This document shows, piece after piece, positions 17,466 through 26,033 of a DNA stretch of 64,000 nucleotides. Positions within the stretch are counted from its first letter, which is position 1, and each line of letters begins with the position of its first letter. The notes below the pieces were generated by a model. It saw only the letters and a list, made by a program, of their open reading frames with translations, searched no databases and was not told the DNA's origin. The translations under genes were made by a program, and so were the position numbers. Source of the stretch: Anaerovorax odorimutans (lineage in GTDB: Bacteria > Bacillota > Clostridia > Peptostreptococcales > JAAYPU01); assembly GCA_016841185.1 (NCBI GenBank), contig JAENZQ010000012.1, positions 45,799 to 109,798 of the forward strand. The letters run 5' to 3'.

Positions 17466-18359
17466 ATGAAAGCTTATGAAAAAGTGATTGAAAAATTATT
17501 GCTTATATGTGCGGTAACAGCCACATTATCAGTAATTCTAATAACTATATTCATTTTTAAAGAGGGCATTTCCGTACTAAGTGATTATGGTATGATTAAT
17601 TTTATTTTTGGTACGAAATGGAGCCCAACAAATGGCAATTATGGGATATTGCCTTTGATTGCGGGCTCTTTATCTGTTACCATCGGGGCTTTGGTCATAG
17701 GAATTCCTACCGGTATTGCTTGTGCCGTATTTTTATCTGAAGTGGCGCATAAAAAAACAGCTAAAATATTGAAATCGGCAGTAGAGCTGTTGGCGGGCAT
17801 CCCCTCGGTGGTTTATGGTTTTTTCGGTTTGTCTGTATTAGTTCCGGCTATTCGGCAGTTTATACTTCCGATTATACAATTATTTAATGAAGATGCCTCA
17901 ACTTCAGGTTTCAGTATTCTTGCAGGCGCTATTATTTTAGCTATTATGATTCTACCAACCATTGTAAGTATTTCTGAAAATGCAATCAGCTCTGTCCCCA
18001 TAGAATATAAAGAAGCTTCTTTGGCATTAGGGGCTAATCGGCAAGAAACCATCACAAGAATTTTAGTACCTGCCGCAAAATCAGGCATTATTTCCTCTAT
18101 AATTTTAGGAATGGGAAGAGCCATTGGGGAAACCATGGCAGTTATTTTGATTACCGGAAATATGCCGAAAGTTCCCGGAGGTATGCTGGATTCGGTGGCC
18201 ACTTTGACCGGAACCATTGCAATGGAAATGGGTTATGCAACACCGGAGCACCAGAAAGCTTTATTTGCTGTAGGGATTGTTCTTTTTATCATTATTATGC
18301 TTTTGAATTTATTTGCTAATTTTACGCTTCATAGATTAGGAGGGCAAGCAAATGACTAA
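17466..18359 (+). CDS. pstC: Phosphate ABC transporter permease PstC
   Basis: This is one half of the membrane channel of the Pst importer. The 297 residues contain six transmembrane helices and the permease signature region around EYKEASLALGANRQETITRI (the EAA loop that docks on PstB), plus GIPSVVYGFFGL. GGGGGC precedes ATG 17466. The gene overlaps pstA by eight bases. Length is standard. Confidence 0.95.
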   Translation: MKAYEKVIEKLLLICAVTATLSVILITIFIFKEGISVLSDYGMINFIFGTKWSPTNGNYGILPLIAGSLSVTIGALVIGIPTGIACAVFLSEVAHKKTAKILKSAVELLAGIPSVVYGFFGLSVLVPAIRQFILPIIQLFNEDASTSGFSILAGAIILAIMILPTIVSISENAISSVPIEYKEASLALGANRQETITRILVPAAKSGIISSIILGMGRAIGETMAVILITGNMPKVPGGMLDSVATLTGTIAMEMGYATPEHQKALFAVGIVLFIIIMLLNLFANFTLHRLGGQAND

Positions 18360-19239
18360 TTATGAAGAGACAATGGAATTGGTATCCTTGAACGATAATT
18401 CCCGTAAAAAGTATTACTGGAAGAATCATTTATTCTATATATTTATATACCTTATGGCTGCTATTACAATTCTTGTTTTAGTTGCAATTATCGGATATAT
18501 TTTGATAAATGGAATAGGACATATTAATTGGGAGTTCCTGACCAGTGAACCGAGAAGTATGGGACGTGAAGGCGGTATTTTCTCAATAATTATTGGGACT
18601 TTATATCTGACAGTAGTTGCTATTGCCGTTTCAGCGCCTATAGGAGTCTTAGCTGCAGTATATTTTGCCGAGTATGCCAAAGAAAGCAAGTGGGTCAAGA
18701 CCATCCGTTTTGGAACAGAGGTTCTTGCGGGGATCCCTTCAATCATATTTGGTTTGTTTGGATTTACTTTTTTCGTGATTTTTTTGGGATTCAGATGGTC
18801 TATCCTTTCAGGAGGGCTGACTCTATCAATGATGATTTTACCTACTCTTATCAGAGCAACTGAGGAGGCACTGAAAACAGTTCCCCAGTCCTATCGGGAA
18901 GGAAGCTTATCTTTAGGGGCTACTAAATGGCAGACCATTATCAAAGTGATATTACCCAGTTGCCTTTCTGGAATTTTGACAGGGTTAATACTGGGAATCG
19001 GCAGAGCAGTCGGAGAAACAGCGGCGGTAATGCTTACAGCAGGAAGTGCTTTAGGGCTTCCTGAGTCGTTGATGGATCCTGCCCGAACCATGTCGGTTCA
19101 TTTATATATTCTGGCTTCAGAGGGGCTGTCAAAAGAAAAAACCTTTGCTACTGCTTCATTGCTAATCATATTGGTATTGCTTATCAATACCATTGCAAGT
19201 AAAGTGGTTCAAAGATTTATCAATAAAGCAAAGGCTTGA
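18352..19239 (+). CDS. pstA: Phosphate ABC transporter permease PstA
   Basis: The second permease subunit has 295 residues: a soluble N-terminal segment of about 25 residues and six transmembrane helices. The EAA loop reads SYREGSLSLGATKWQTI, and AGIPSIIFGLFGF matches the PstA family. ATG 18352 is embedded in the end of pstC behind AGGAGGGC, indicating coupled translation. pstB follows after 14 bp. Confidence 0.95.
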   Translation: MTNYEETMELVSLNDNSRKKYYWKNHLFYIFIYLMAAITILVLVAIIGYILINGIGHINWEFLTSEPRSMGREGGIFSIIIGTLYLTVVAIAVSAPIGVLAAVYFAEYAKESKWVKTIRFGTEVLAGIPSIIFGLFGFTFFVIFLGFRWSILSGGLTLSMMILPTLIRATEEALKTVPQSYREGSLSLGATKWQTIIKVILPSCLSGILTGLILGIGRAVGETAAVMLTAGSALGLPESLMDPARTMSVHLYILASEGLSKEKTFATASLLIILVLLINTIASKVVQRFINKAKA

Positions 19240-19253
19240 TTGGAGGGTAGAAA

Positions 19254-20009
19254 ATGAATGCGAAAATTAAAATAGAAAATCTTAATCTATATTATGGAAG
19301 TTTTCAGGCATTGACAGATGTAAACATGAATATATATGAAAAAAAAATAACGGCTCTTATCGGACCATCCGGTTGTGGTAAATCTACTTTTTTAAGAACT
19401 CTGAACAGAATGAACGACTTGATTGATTCCGTGAGGATCAAGGGCAATGTATTGTTAGATTATAAGGATATTTATGCCAAAGATTATGATATTATCAAGT
19501 TAAGAAAAAAAGTTGGAATGGTTTTTCAGAAACCAAATCCATTCCCAAAATCCATATATGAAAATATTGTCTATGGCCCAAGAATACACGGTATCAACGA
19601 TAAACAAAAGTTAGATGAAATTGTAGAGAGAACGCTTAAGGAAGTGGCGTTATGGGATGAAGTGAAAGACAGGTTGAAAAAACCGGCAATGGGTTTATCA
19701 GGAGGTCAGCAGCAGCGCCTATGTATTGCACGGTGTTTGGCGGTAGAGCCGGAAATTATTCTCATGGATGAGCCTACGTCTGCTTTGGATCCTGTTGCTA
19801 CACTGAGAATAGAAAGCCTTTTGGAGGAGCTGGTAAGAAAATATACCATAGTAATTGTAACTCATAATATGCAGCAGGCCGGCCGTGTTTCGGACTACAC
19901 TTCGTTTTTTCTGAGTGGAAGAGTAATTGAGACAGATGAGACAGATATAATTTTTTCAAATCCGGACAACAAAAAAACAGAAGACTATATTACCGGAAGA
20001 TTTGGATAA
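19254..20009 (+). CDS. pstB: Phosphate ABC transporter ATP-binding protein PstB
   Basis: The 251-residue ATPase drives phosphate import. Walker [10 protein letters not shown] lies near residues 36-44, [12 protein letters not shown] is the PstB-specific stretch after it, LSGGQQQRL is the ABC signature, and [13 protein letters not shown] is Walker B. TGGAGGG precedes ATG 19254. The order pstSCAB-phoU is canonical. Confidence 0.97.
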   Translation: MNAKIKIENLNLYYGSFQALTDVNMNIYEKKITALIGPSGCGKSTFLRTLNRMNDLIDSVRIKGNVLLDYKDIYAKDYDIIKLRKKVGMVFQKPNPFPKSIYENIVYGPRIHGINDKQKLDEIVERTLKEVALWDEVKDRLKKPAMGLSGGQQQRLCIARCLAVEPEIILMDEPTSALDPVATLRIESLLEELVRKYTIVIVTHNMQQAGRVSDYTSFFLSGRVIETDETDIIFSNPDNKKTEDYITGRFG

Positions 20010-20025
20010 GAAGGAAGGTGAAAAA

Positions 20026-20685
20026 ATGCAAAGACCACAATTATATCATGAACTTGAGAATATTCATAATGAATTGTTGAAAATGGGCTCAATGGTAGAA
20101 GAAGCGATACTTCATTCCATACAATCTTTGAAAAACAAGGACATTGAGCTTGCTCAAAAAGTGATTGATTACGATTATAAAATTGATGATATGGAGGCAT
20201 TGATTGATGATAAATGCATCAAATTTATCGCTCGGCAGCATCCTCTTGCAGGTGATTTAAGGCAGATTATGGTCATATCCAAAATGATCACCGACTTGGA
20301 AAGAATGGGTGATCATTGTGAAAAGATTGCAAAGTATACCATAAAGATAAAAGACCAAAAATATGTCAAGGAGCTTATTGATATTCCCAAAATTGCCGAT
20401 TTAGTTTCAAAAATGGTAACAAGGGCACTTGACGCTTTTGTGAAAATGGATTCAGGTCTTGCCAGAACCATATGGAAAATGGATGATGAAATTGATCATA
20501 TGTACAAGGCAATATATGATGAACTTCTTGAAATCATGATGGATGATAAGGAAAAAATATTTCAATGTACGACTTTTTTATTTATTACAGCGCATCTGGA
20601 AAGAATTGCAGATTATGCCACTAATATATGTGAAAAAATTGTCTATACATGTGAAGGTGTATACGATATGAATATTGACGATTAA
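20026..20685 (+). CDS. phoU: Phosphate signalling regulator PhoU
   Basis: PhoU links the Pst transporter to PhoR and limits phosphate uptake. ATG 20026 follows GAAGGAAGG and gives 219 residues, the standard size. It consists of two three-helix bundles, each with a conserved metal-binding stretch (MITDLERMGDHCEKIAKY and THLERIADYATN-like sequence near the C-terminus). Last gene of the pho-pst cluster. Confidence 0.95.
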   Translation: MQRPQLYHELENIHNELLKMGSMVEEAILHSIQSLKNKDIELAQKVIDYDYKIDDMEALIDDKCIKFIARQHPLAGDLRQIMVISKMITDLERMGDHCEKIAKYTIKIKDQKYVKELIDIPKIADLVSKMVTRALDAFVKMDSGLARTIWKMDDEIDHMYKAIYDELLEIMMDDKEKIFQCTTFLFITAHLERIADYATNICEKIVYTCEGVYDMNIDD

Positions 20686-20708
20686 TTCAGTAATAATTTC
20701 CGAGGGTA

Positions 20709-20737
20709 TTGACGATACTATAAATAAAATATATACT
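20709..20737 (+). promoter_or_regulatory. Promoter of the asnA T-box leader
   Basis: TTGACG (20709-20714) and TATACT (20732-20737) have a 17-bp spacer. Confidence 0.8.
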
Positions 20738-20744
20738 ATGTATA

Positions 20745-21034
20745 AAATTGCAATTAATAAAGCAATGACGAGAAGAGTAAGCGTAGTAAGAAGTCACAGA
20801 GAGTCGGGGTGGGTGAGAAGCCGATACGGATATTACGGATGAAGAACATCTCTGAGCATCTAACCGAAATCTTATTGAAAGTAGGCTTAGGCGGAGGCGC
20901 ACCGTTATTAGCGAGAAGGTATCGATCGTATTATTTTGATCCGTACTTATAGTAAAGTGAACGATTATTCGTTAACAAGGGTGGTACCGCGGAAGTTGCC
21001 TTTCGTCCCTGAGAAGGGATGAAGGGCTTTTTTT
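20745..21034 (+). promoter_or_regulatory. T-box leader (asparaginyl-tRNA sensing) of asnA
   Basis: AGGGTGGTACCGCGG at 20978-20992 is a perfect T-box. Stem I includes AGAGAGTCGG and its pairing partners. AAC at 20845-20847, followed by the expected purine, is the candidate specifier codon and reads asparagine. This agrees with the downstream gene. Confidence 0.92.
20998..21034 (+). terminator. T-box-controlled terminator before asnA
   Basis: GCCTTTCGTCCCT pairs with AGGGATGAAGGGC (two G-U pairs) around GAGA, followed by seven T's. Confidence 0.9.
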
Positions 21035-21068
21035 ATTCTAATAATAATTTTATCAAGGAGGAATAAGG

Positions 21069-22091
21069 ATGAAATCATTAGAAAAGAGCCTGATCTTGCC
21101 TAAAGGCTATAAACCTGTGCTGAATCTGATGGATACGGAGATTGCCATCAAGAAAATGAAAGATTACTTTGAAACAGAATTGTCAAAAACAATGAGCTTA
21201 ACCCGGGTATCTGCTCCGTTATTTGTAGATCCGCTGACAGGGCTGAATGATAATCTGAATGGTATAGAAAGGCCTGTGGATTTTACACTTAAGGATCTGC
21301 ATGAAAAGAAAGTTGAAATTGTTCAATCATTGGCCAAGTGGAAACGCATGGCATTGGATAAATATGAATTTCAGCGAAACGCCGGCCTTTATACGGATAT
21401 GAATGCCATTCGAAGAGATGAGGAGTTGGATAACCTGCATTCCATATATGTGGATCAATGGGATTGGGAGAAAGCTATTGAAAAAGAGGACCGGACTGAA
21501 ACATATCTGATAAATAATGTGAGAAAAATCTACAGTGTTCTTCAAAAGCTGGATCAACATATTTGTGAGTTATTTCCGCTACTGCATAAAAAGCTTCCGG
21601 AAGATATATATTTTATTACAACTCAGGAATTAGAGGATGCTTATCCTGATTTATCGCCTAAGCAAAGAGAAGATGCTATCGCAAAAGAAAAAGGAGCAGT
21701 TTTTGTCATGAAGGTAGGAGGTAAATTGAAATCAGGTATCCGGCATGATGGAAGAGCACCGGATTATGATGATTGGAGTCTTAACGGAGATATTATATTA
21801 TGGTACCCGTTACTTGAAATGGCTTTTGAAATATCTTCCATGGGTATTCGGGTAGACGAGGATACTTTACTGAAGCAGTTGAAATTGTCCGGAGATATGG
21901 ACCGATTGGACCTGGAATTTCATCAGATGATAGCGAATAAGAAATTACCCTATTCAATTGGTGGGGGTATTGGTCAGTCCAGACTGTGTATGTACTTTTT
22001 AGAAAAGGCTCATATAGGGGAAGTACAAGTATCAGTATGGTCAAATGAAATGATTGATGTATGTAAACAGAATAATATATTTCTGCTGTAG
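21069..22091 (+). CDS. asnA: Aspartate--ammonia ligase (asparagine synthetase A)
   Basis: The enzyme makes asparagine from aspartate, ammonia and ATP and is related to class II aspartyl-tRNA synthetases. The 340 residues show LTRVSAPLFVDPLTGLND, RPVDFTL, the VDQWDWEKAI stretch and GGGIGQSRLCM near the C-terminus (class II motif 3). AAGGAGG precedes ATG 21069. Control by an Asn-type T-box means it is induced when tRNA-Asn is uncharged. It is a single-gene unit with a terminator on each side. Confidence 0.97.
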   Translation: MKSLEKSLILPKGYKPVLNLMDTEIAIKKMKDYFETELSKTMSLTRVSAPLFVDPLTGLNDNLNGIERPVDFTLKDLHEKKVEIVQSLAKWKRMALDKYEFQRNAGLYTDMNAIRRDEELDNLHSIYVDQWDWEKAIEKEDRTETYLINNVRKIYSVLQKLDQHICELFPLLHKKLPEDIYFITTQELEDAYPDLSPKQREDAIAKEKGAVFVMKVGGKLKSGIRHDGRAPDYDDWSLNGDIILWYPLLEMAFEISSMGIRVDEDTLLKQLKLSGDMDRLDLEFHQMIANKKLPYSIGGGIGQSRLCMYFLEKAHIGEVQVSVWSNEMIDVCKQNNIFLL

Positions 22092-22115
22092 TTTTGTATG
22101 AGAGTTATATTTTAT

Positions 22116-22161
22116 GAAGCTAAGAAGTATGTAAAAATTTTTCTTAGCTTCTGCCATTTTT
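22116..22161 (+). terminator. Terminator after asnA
   Basis: GAAGCTAAGAA pairs with TTCTTAGCTTC across a 15-base loop, followed after a few bases by seven T's. Confidence 0.75.
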
Positions 22162-22238
22162 TTATCATTTTACAGGGCATATGGAATAAAGTATAATTAA
22201 ATCATCTATGGCTTAAAATAATTTGAGGAGGCGTTCTC

Positions 22239-23042
22239 ATGATCAGAAAAACAGGTTTTTGCATTTTAATCGTCTGTATTTTGTGTGTATTAATGATAGG
22301 TTGCGGAGATGGTAGTCAATTAGAAAATGATGTTCAGGATACTTCGTTGCAGGATATTAAAGAAAAAGGACATTTTGTTTTAGGTATCAATAAGGGTTTA
22401 CCGCCATTGTCGTATATAGACAGAAATGGCGAAAATACAGGATTTGATTTGGAATTAATGACAGAAGTTGCAAAGCGAATGGGAGTAGAAATCCAGATAA
22501 AATCAGAAAATTATGAGAGCGGCTTGGAATATTTAAAAAACGGTGAGGTCGATATTTTAAATGGTTTGTCTATAGGTGAAAGCGAAGAGATTGACTATTC
22601 AATCCCTTATATAGATAGTGGAAGCCTGATTCTTGTCCGGTCTGATTCTCAACTTATGACTGACAATCTGGAAAATAAAAAAATTGGCGTTGTTTTGAAC
22701 AGTAAAGGACATGATATTTTAACATCGGATGATACTTTCTTAAATTCCGTTAGTGAGCTTTTGACTTATGATACCAATCAGGAAGTCTTGACTCAATTAG
22801 GTGTTGGTATCGTAGATGCTGCTGTGGTTGAAGAGGCTTTCGGAAGATATATTATGAGGCAGCGACCTTCCGAATTCAGGATAATCGATGAAATCGAAGG
22901 TATCGTTTATGGAATGGGATTCAGAAACGACGAAGATACTTTTAGGGAAGAAGTGGACAGAATATTGGATGAAATGAAAGAAGACGGAACTATGAGTAAC
23001 ATTTCTCGAAAATGGTTCGGGAATGATTTAATTCTGGAATAA
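22239..23042 (+). CDS. Amino-acid-type ABC transporter substrate-binding lipoprotein (SBP family 3)
   Basis: The 267-residue exported lipoprotein has a signal peptide ending in LMIGC (Cys near residue 23), then the family 3 binding domain: LQDIKEKGHFVLGINKGLPP, the GENTGFDLELMTEVAKRMG signature, and FRNDEDTFREEVDRILDEM at the C-terminus. GAGGAGGC precedes ATG 22239. Such proteins bind amino acids or opines for ABC importers, but no permease or ATPase gene is adjacent, so it may serve a distant transporter or a sensory role. The ligand cannot be told from sequence. Confidence 0.85.
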   Translation: MIRKTGFCILIVCILCVLMIGCGDGSQLENDVQDTSLQDIKEKGHFVLGINKGLPPLSYIDRNGENTGFDLELMTEVAKRMGVEIQIKSENYESGLEYLKNGEVDILNGLSIGESEEIDYSIPYIDSGSLILVRSDSQLMTDNLENKKIGVVLNSKGHDILTSDDTFLNSVSELLTYDTNQEVLTQLGVGIVDAAVVEEAFGRYIMRQRPSEFRIIDEIEGIVYGMGFRNDEDTFREEVDRILDEMKEDGTMSNISRKWFGNDLILE

Positions 23043-23069
23043 AAAAATGAAAAAAATTGTAGAAACCAG

Positions 23070-23098
23070 TTGAATTACAAATTAAGATGTGATATGAT
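23070..23098 (+). promoter_or_regulatory. Promoter of the riboswitch RNA
   Basis: TTGAAT (23070-23075) and TATGAT (23093-23098) are separated by 17 bp. Transcription would start near 23105, just before the aptamer. Confidence 0.7.
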
Positions 23099-23111
23099 GG
23101 GTTCAACAAAT

Positions 23112-23222
23112 TGATTTGGAAATACTTTCCACCGAAATGGCAAACCTGCCGAAAGGCAGGGACGCAAAGCTAAAGGGTCTAAGCATTAACACGATGTAAG
23201 ACAGCCAGCTCCCGAAGGGGAA
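23112..23222 (+). ncRNA. Cyclic di-GMP-I (GEMM-I) riboswitch aptamer without a downstream gene
   Basis: The conserved GEMM-I core is present: GGCAAACC (23139-23146), a UGCC-GAAA-GGCA hairpin, GGGACGCAAAGC (23159-23170), AAAGGGTCTAAGC, then GATGTAAGACAGCCAGCTCCCGA-type 3' sequence (23193-23215). The G before CAAACC, which in the Vibrio aptamer contacts the ligand, is kept, so c-di-GMP rather than cyclic AMP-GMP is expected. No reading frame lies between it and the terminator at 23273-23308. The next features are tRNA-Pro and, on the opposite strand, cls. Confidence 0.85.
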
Positions 23223-23272
23223 GTTTTGTTTTGCATAAAACAAGCCAATCTTATCATCATTTATATATATTT

Positions 23273-23308
23273 AAGCCTGTATTATTAATAATACAGGCCT
23301 TTTTTTTA
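23273..23308 (+). terminator. Terminator ending the riboswitch transcript
   Basis: AAGCCTGTATT and AATACAGGCCTT form a long stem with a short AT loop and are followed by seven to eight T's. It would give an RNA of about 200 nt from the promoter at 23070. Confidence 0.85.
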
Positions 23309-23352
23309 TTTCGGCCCCAAATATTTCAAATATTACAAATTTTAAAAAAGGG

Positions 23353-23381
23353 TTGGATATCCTTTGATTTTGTATTATAAT
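23353..23381 (+). promoter_or_regulatory. Promoter of tRNA-Pro
   Basis: TTGGAT (23353-23358) and a perfect TATAAT (23376-23381) are separated by 17 bp, 21 bp before the tRNA. Confidence 0.75.
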
Positions 23382-23402
23382 ATATCATTGTAAAATAATA
23401 AT

Positions 23403-23479
23403 CGGGGTGTGGCTCAGCTTGGTAGAGCACTTGACTGGGGGTCAAGAGGCCGCTGGTTCAAATCCAGTCACTCCGACCA
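23403..23479 (+). tRNA. tRNA-Pro (anticodon GGG), CCA encoded
   Basis: The 77-nt cloverleaf folds as follows: acceptor CGGGGTG/CACTCCG (one G-U), D arm GCTC/GAGC, anticodon stem CTTGA/TCAAG with loop CTGGGGG (anticodon GGG, reads CCC/CCU), a five-base variable loop, and T arm GCTGG-TTCAAAT-CCAGT. Discriminator A and CCA are encoded at 23476-23479. It is a lone tRNA gene with its own promoter and terminator. Confidence 0.95.
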
Positions 23480-23482
23480 GCC

Positions 23483-23520
23483 GAAACCGTCTGATTGCAA
23501 AGTCAGGCGGTTTCTTCTTG
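23483..23520 (+). terminator. Terminator after tRNA-Pro
   Basis: GAAACCGTCTGA pairs with TCAGGCGGTTTC around TTGCAAAG, followed by a T-rich tail. Confidence 0.8.
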
Positions 23521-23625
23521 TCTAAGTAAATAAGAACGAATCTAATTTAATTGGATTAAAACGGTTAAGAATTGACCCGACAATTAGCAAGTTATCAATA
23601 ACAGACCGAATCGCCATTTACAATT

Positions 23626-25086
23626 TCACAACAGGTTGGACAGGAGCCTGGAAATGGATTCCTTAAAGCGGATGGATAAAAGCCTTTCCATATACAGTTC
23701 TTTAGTCATTTCGGAGGATAAATACATGTCTTTTAAAAAGATTTTTTCAAGTTCTGCTGTGGCCTGCTTATCATAGATAAAAGCATTTACCTCGAAATTT
23801 AAACTGAAGCTTCTTATATCAAAATTTGCCGTCCCAATAGAGGCCACGATACCGTCGACACATATCATTTTTGAATGTAAAAAACCGTTTTCATAAATAT
23901 AGATTTTAGCCCCGGCATTAAGGAGTTCTCCGATATAGGAATAAGTTGCCCAGTATACAAAGGCATGATCCGGTCTGCATGGGATCATAATACGCACATC
24001 CAGACCGGATAGACATGCAACTTTCAATGCTTCAAGAATGCTGTCATCCGGAACAAAATAGGGTGTCTGTATGTAAATATTTTTTTTGGCTGAAGAGATC
24101 AGCTTAAGATATCCTAATTTGATTTGCTGATGAATTGAATCAGGGCCGCTGGAAACGATCTGTATGCCGGTATGTCCTGAAAGCATGGGTTCATTATAAT
24201 AACCAAGGGAAATATCCAGATCCTCCTTTGAGGCACTTCTCCAGTCCAGTATAAACCGGGTTTGCATATCATACACAGCACTTCCCAGAACTTTTATATG
24301 GGTGTCCCTCCAATATCCGACTTTTTTCTTTTCTCCAAGATATTCATTTCCAACATTGAATCCACCGATATATCCGATTTTCCCATCAATGACGACTAAT
24401 TTTCTATGATTCCGATAGTTAAATTTTAGATTGAACAGTTTAATCCTTGAAGGAAAAAAATAAGCTATTTTCCCTCCCGCCTGTGTGAATTCGTTTAAGA
24501 CTTTAAGCGTGATGTTCTTGCTACCCATTGCATCTAAAAGCAGTCTGACTTCTACTCCCTCATTTGCTTTTTCTGTCAGGGCACGGATGATGGTTTTTCC
24601 CAGAGTATCATTTTGAAAAATGAAATACATCATGTGTATACTATTCTCCGCCTTTTGAATATCCAATAGCAGCTCTTCAAATTTTTCTTTTCCGTCTGTG
24701 AATATTTCTATCTGATTGTCCTGGGTAAATAGAGAATTACTGTGGATCTGGTGAAGGTGTATCATACTTTTATATTCTTCAATTTCTTTTTGTTTAAAAG
24801 TGAAAGTATTTGATTTAAAAGCATCAATTTGGTTTTTCAATGAGGATTCCAATATTCTCTTTTCTAAAATTTTAAATCTGAATATTTTCTTTCTGTAAAT
24901 ATTTTGAGAAAAAAGGATGTAAAGAAGGATGCCTACTACAGGTACAAGAAATAAAATCATGATCCATGCCAATGTGGAGGACGGATCTTTTCTTTCAAGA
25001 AAGATGATGAAGCATGATATAATAAAGTTGATTATGAAAAGCCATGAAAGCGCATTGGCAGTATATATTACAATGGAATTAATCAT
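23626..25086 (-). CDS. cls: Cardiolipin synthase (phospholipase D family)
   Basis: The enzyme joins two phosphatidylglycerols to cardiolipin at the membrane. The 486 residues start with two transmembrane helices (about 8-28 and 38-60) and contain two HKD motifs: NHRKLVVIDGKIGYIGG near residue 225 and HSKMICVDGIVASIGT near residue 400. Start ATG at 25086-25084; GGGAGGAG lies about ten bases upstream. Length is typical for Firmicutes Cls. Transcribed alone, convergent to the tRNA. Confidence 0.95.
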   Translation of the reverse strand: MINSIVIYTANALSWLFIINFIISCFIIFLERKDPSSTLAWIMILFLVPVVGILLYILFSQNIYRKKIFRFKILEKRILESSLKNQIDAFKSNTFTFKQKEIEEYKSMIHLHQIHSNSLFTQDNQIEIFTDGKEKFEELLLDIQKAENSIHMMYFIFQNDTLGKTIIRALTEKANEGVEVRLLLDAMGSKNITLKVLNEFTQAGGKIAYFFPSRIKLFNLKFNYRNHRKLVVIDGKIGYIGGFNVGNEYLGEKKKVGYWRDTHIKVLGSAVYDMQTRFILDWRSASKEDLDISLGYYNEPMLSGHTGIQIVSSGPDSIHQQIKLGYLKLISSAKKNIYIQTPYFVPDDSILEALKVACLSGLDVRIMIPCRPDHAFVYWATYSYIGELLNAGAKIYIYENGFLHSKMICVDGIVASIGTANFDIRSFSLNFEVNAFIYDKQATAELEKIFLKDMYLSSEMTKELYMERLLSIRFKESISRLLSNLL

Positions 25087-25285
25087 TTGGGGGCCACTCC
25101 TCCCTTTTTAAATGAAACCAAAAATAAAATGTCAAAATTTATTTGAGAAAATTATAGCACAAGTTGAATTTCATGGTAAGATGCTAAAAAGATTGTATTA
25201 TTTAAATCTATCATGTATATTGTAACAGTTAATAATTAGTTTTTAATAAAAGATATAAATTATTTCAAGAATTATTTGTAAAAAG

Positions 25286-25311
25286 GCCCCATTAGCATGG
25301 GGAAAAACGTA
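25286..25311 (+). promoter_or_regulatory. Possible SigI-type autoregulated promoter
   Basis: GCCCCA (25286-25291), 16 bp, then CGTA (25308-25311) loosely resembles Bacillus SigI promoters (CCCCC-like -35, CGAA -10). The same bases form a small hairpin, CCCCAT/ATGGGG, so this is a weak call. I see nothing else in 25087-25340. Confidence 0.25.
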
Positions 25312-25340
25312 TTCTATATAAAGTAAAGGTGATTTGCTTC

Positions 25341-26033
25341 ATGAAGAAACCGGCAGACAGTATCGATAAAATTATTAAGAAAATTAAAGCAGGCAATGAT
25401 ACCCTTAGAAGTGATTTTATAGAGCAATACAAGGCTTTTGTTATCAGTACAATATCAAAGGTGACGGGAAAATACATTGATGCTGATAATTCCGAGGAGC
25501 TCAGTATAGGGTTGTTGGCTTTCAATGAAGCAATAGACCGCTATGAAAAAGAAAAGGGAACATTTATCCGATTTGCGGAGGTTGTCATCAGAAGCAGGAT
25601 CATGGACTATCTTAAAAAGGAAAGCAGGCATAAAAATGTTAGTATAGAGGAAAGTAAAGAAGCTCTGCCCTATATTGAAAGCAATTTTGACAGGGTTGAG
25701 TTGCGAGAAGAAATCAATCATTTTAAAAACGATCTCAAAGGATATGGATTTTCTCTGAAAGACTTGGTGCAAAAAGCGCCGAAACATTCCGATGCCAAAG
25801 AAAATGCTTCCCTCATAGCACGTAAGATATTGGAGCATCCTACTTTATTATCAGAGTTCGAAAGGAAGAAAAAAATTCCCGTAAAGGCATCGGCCCGATA
25901 TTGCGGAACCTCGGAAAAGGTTATAAAAAGAAATAAGGTATATATTACAGCTTATATCTTAATACTTAAAGGGCCCGGAGAAAGTCTGAAAGAGTATTTA
26001 AGAATAAAAGGGGGTGCAGCAGATGGTTCATGA
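25341..26033 (+). CDS. sigI: RNA polymerase sigma-I factor
   Basis: Alternative sigma factor of the SigI group, controlled by the membrane anti-sigma RsgI. The 230 residues contain a region 2-like segment (ELSIGLLAFNEAIDRYEKEKG, FAEVVIRSRIMDYLKKE) and the SigI-specific C-terminal domain (KKKIPVKASARYCGTSEKVI, IKRNKVYITAYILI). I use ATG 25341, nine bases after AAAGGTG; a GTG at 25329 lies within that site. It overlaps rsgI by 11 bases. In clostridia SigI factors govern heat response, cell-wall or polysaccharide-related genes. Confidence 0.93.
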   Translation: MKKPADSIDKIIKKIKAGNDTLRSDFIEQYKAFVISTISKVTGKYIDADNSEELSIGLLAFNEAIDRYEKEKGTFIRFAEVVIRSRIMDYLKKESRHKNVSIEESKEALPYIESNFDRVELREEINHFKNDLKGYGFSLKDLVQKAPKHSDAKENASLIARKILEHPTLLSEFERKKKIPVKASARYCGTSEKVIKRNKVYITAYILILKGPGESLKEYLRIKGGAADGS

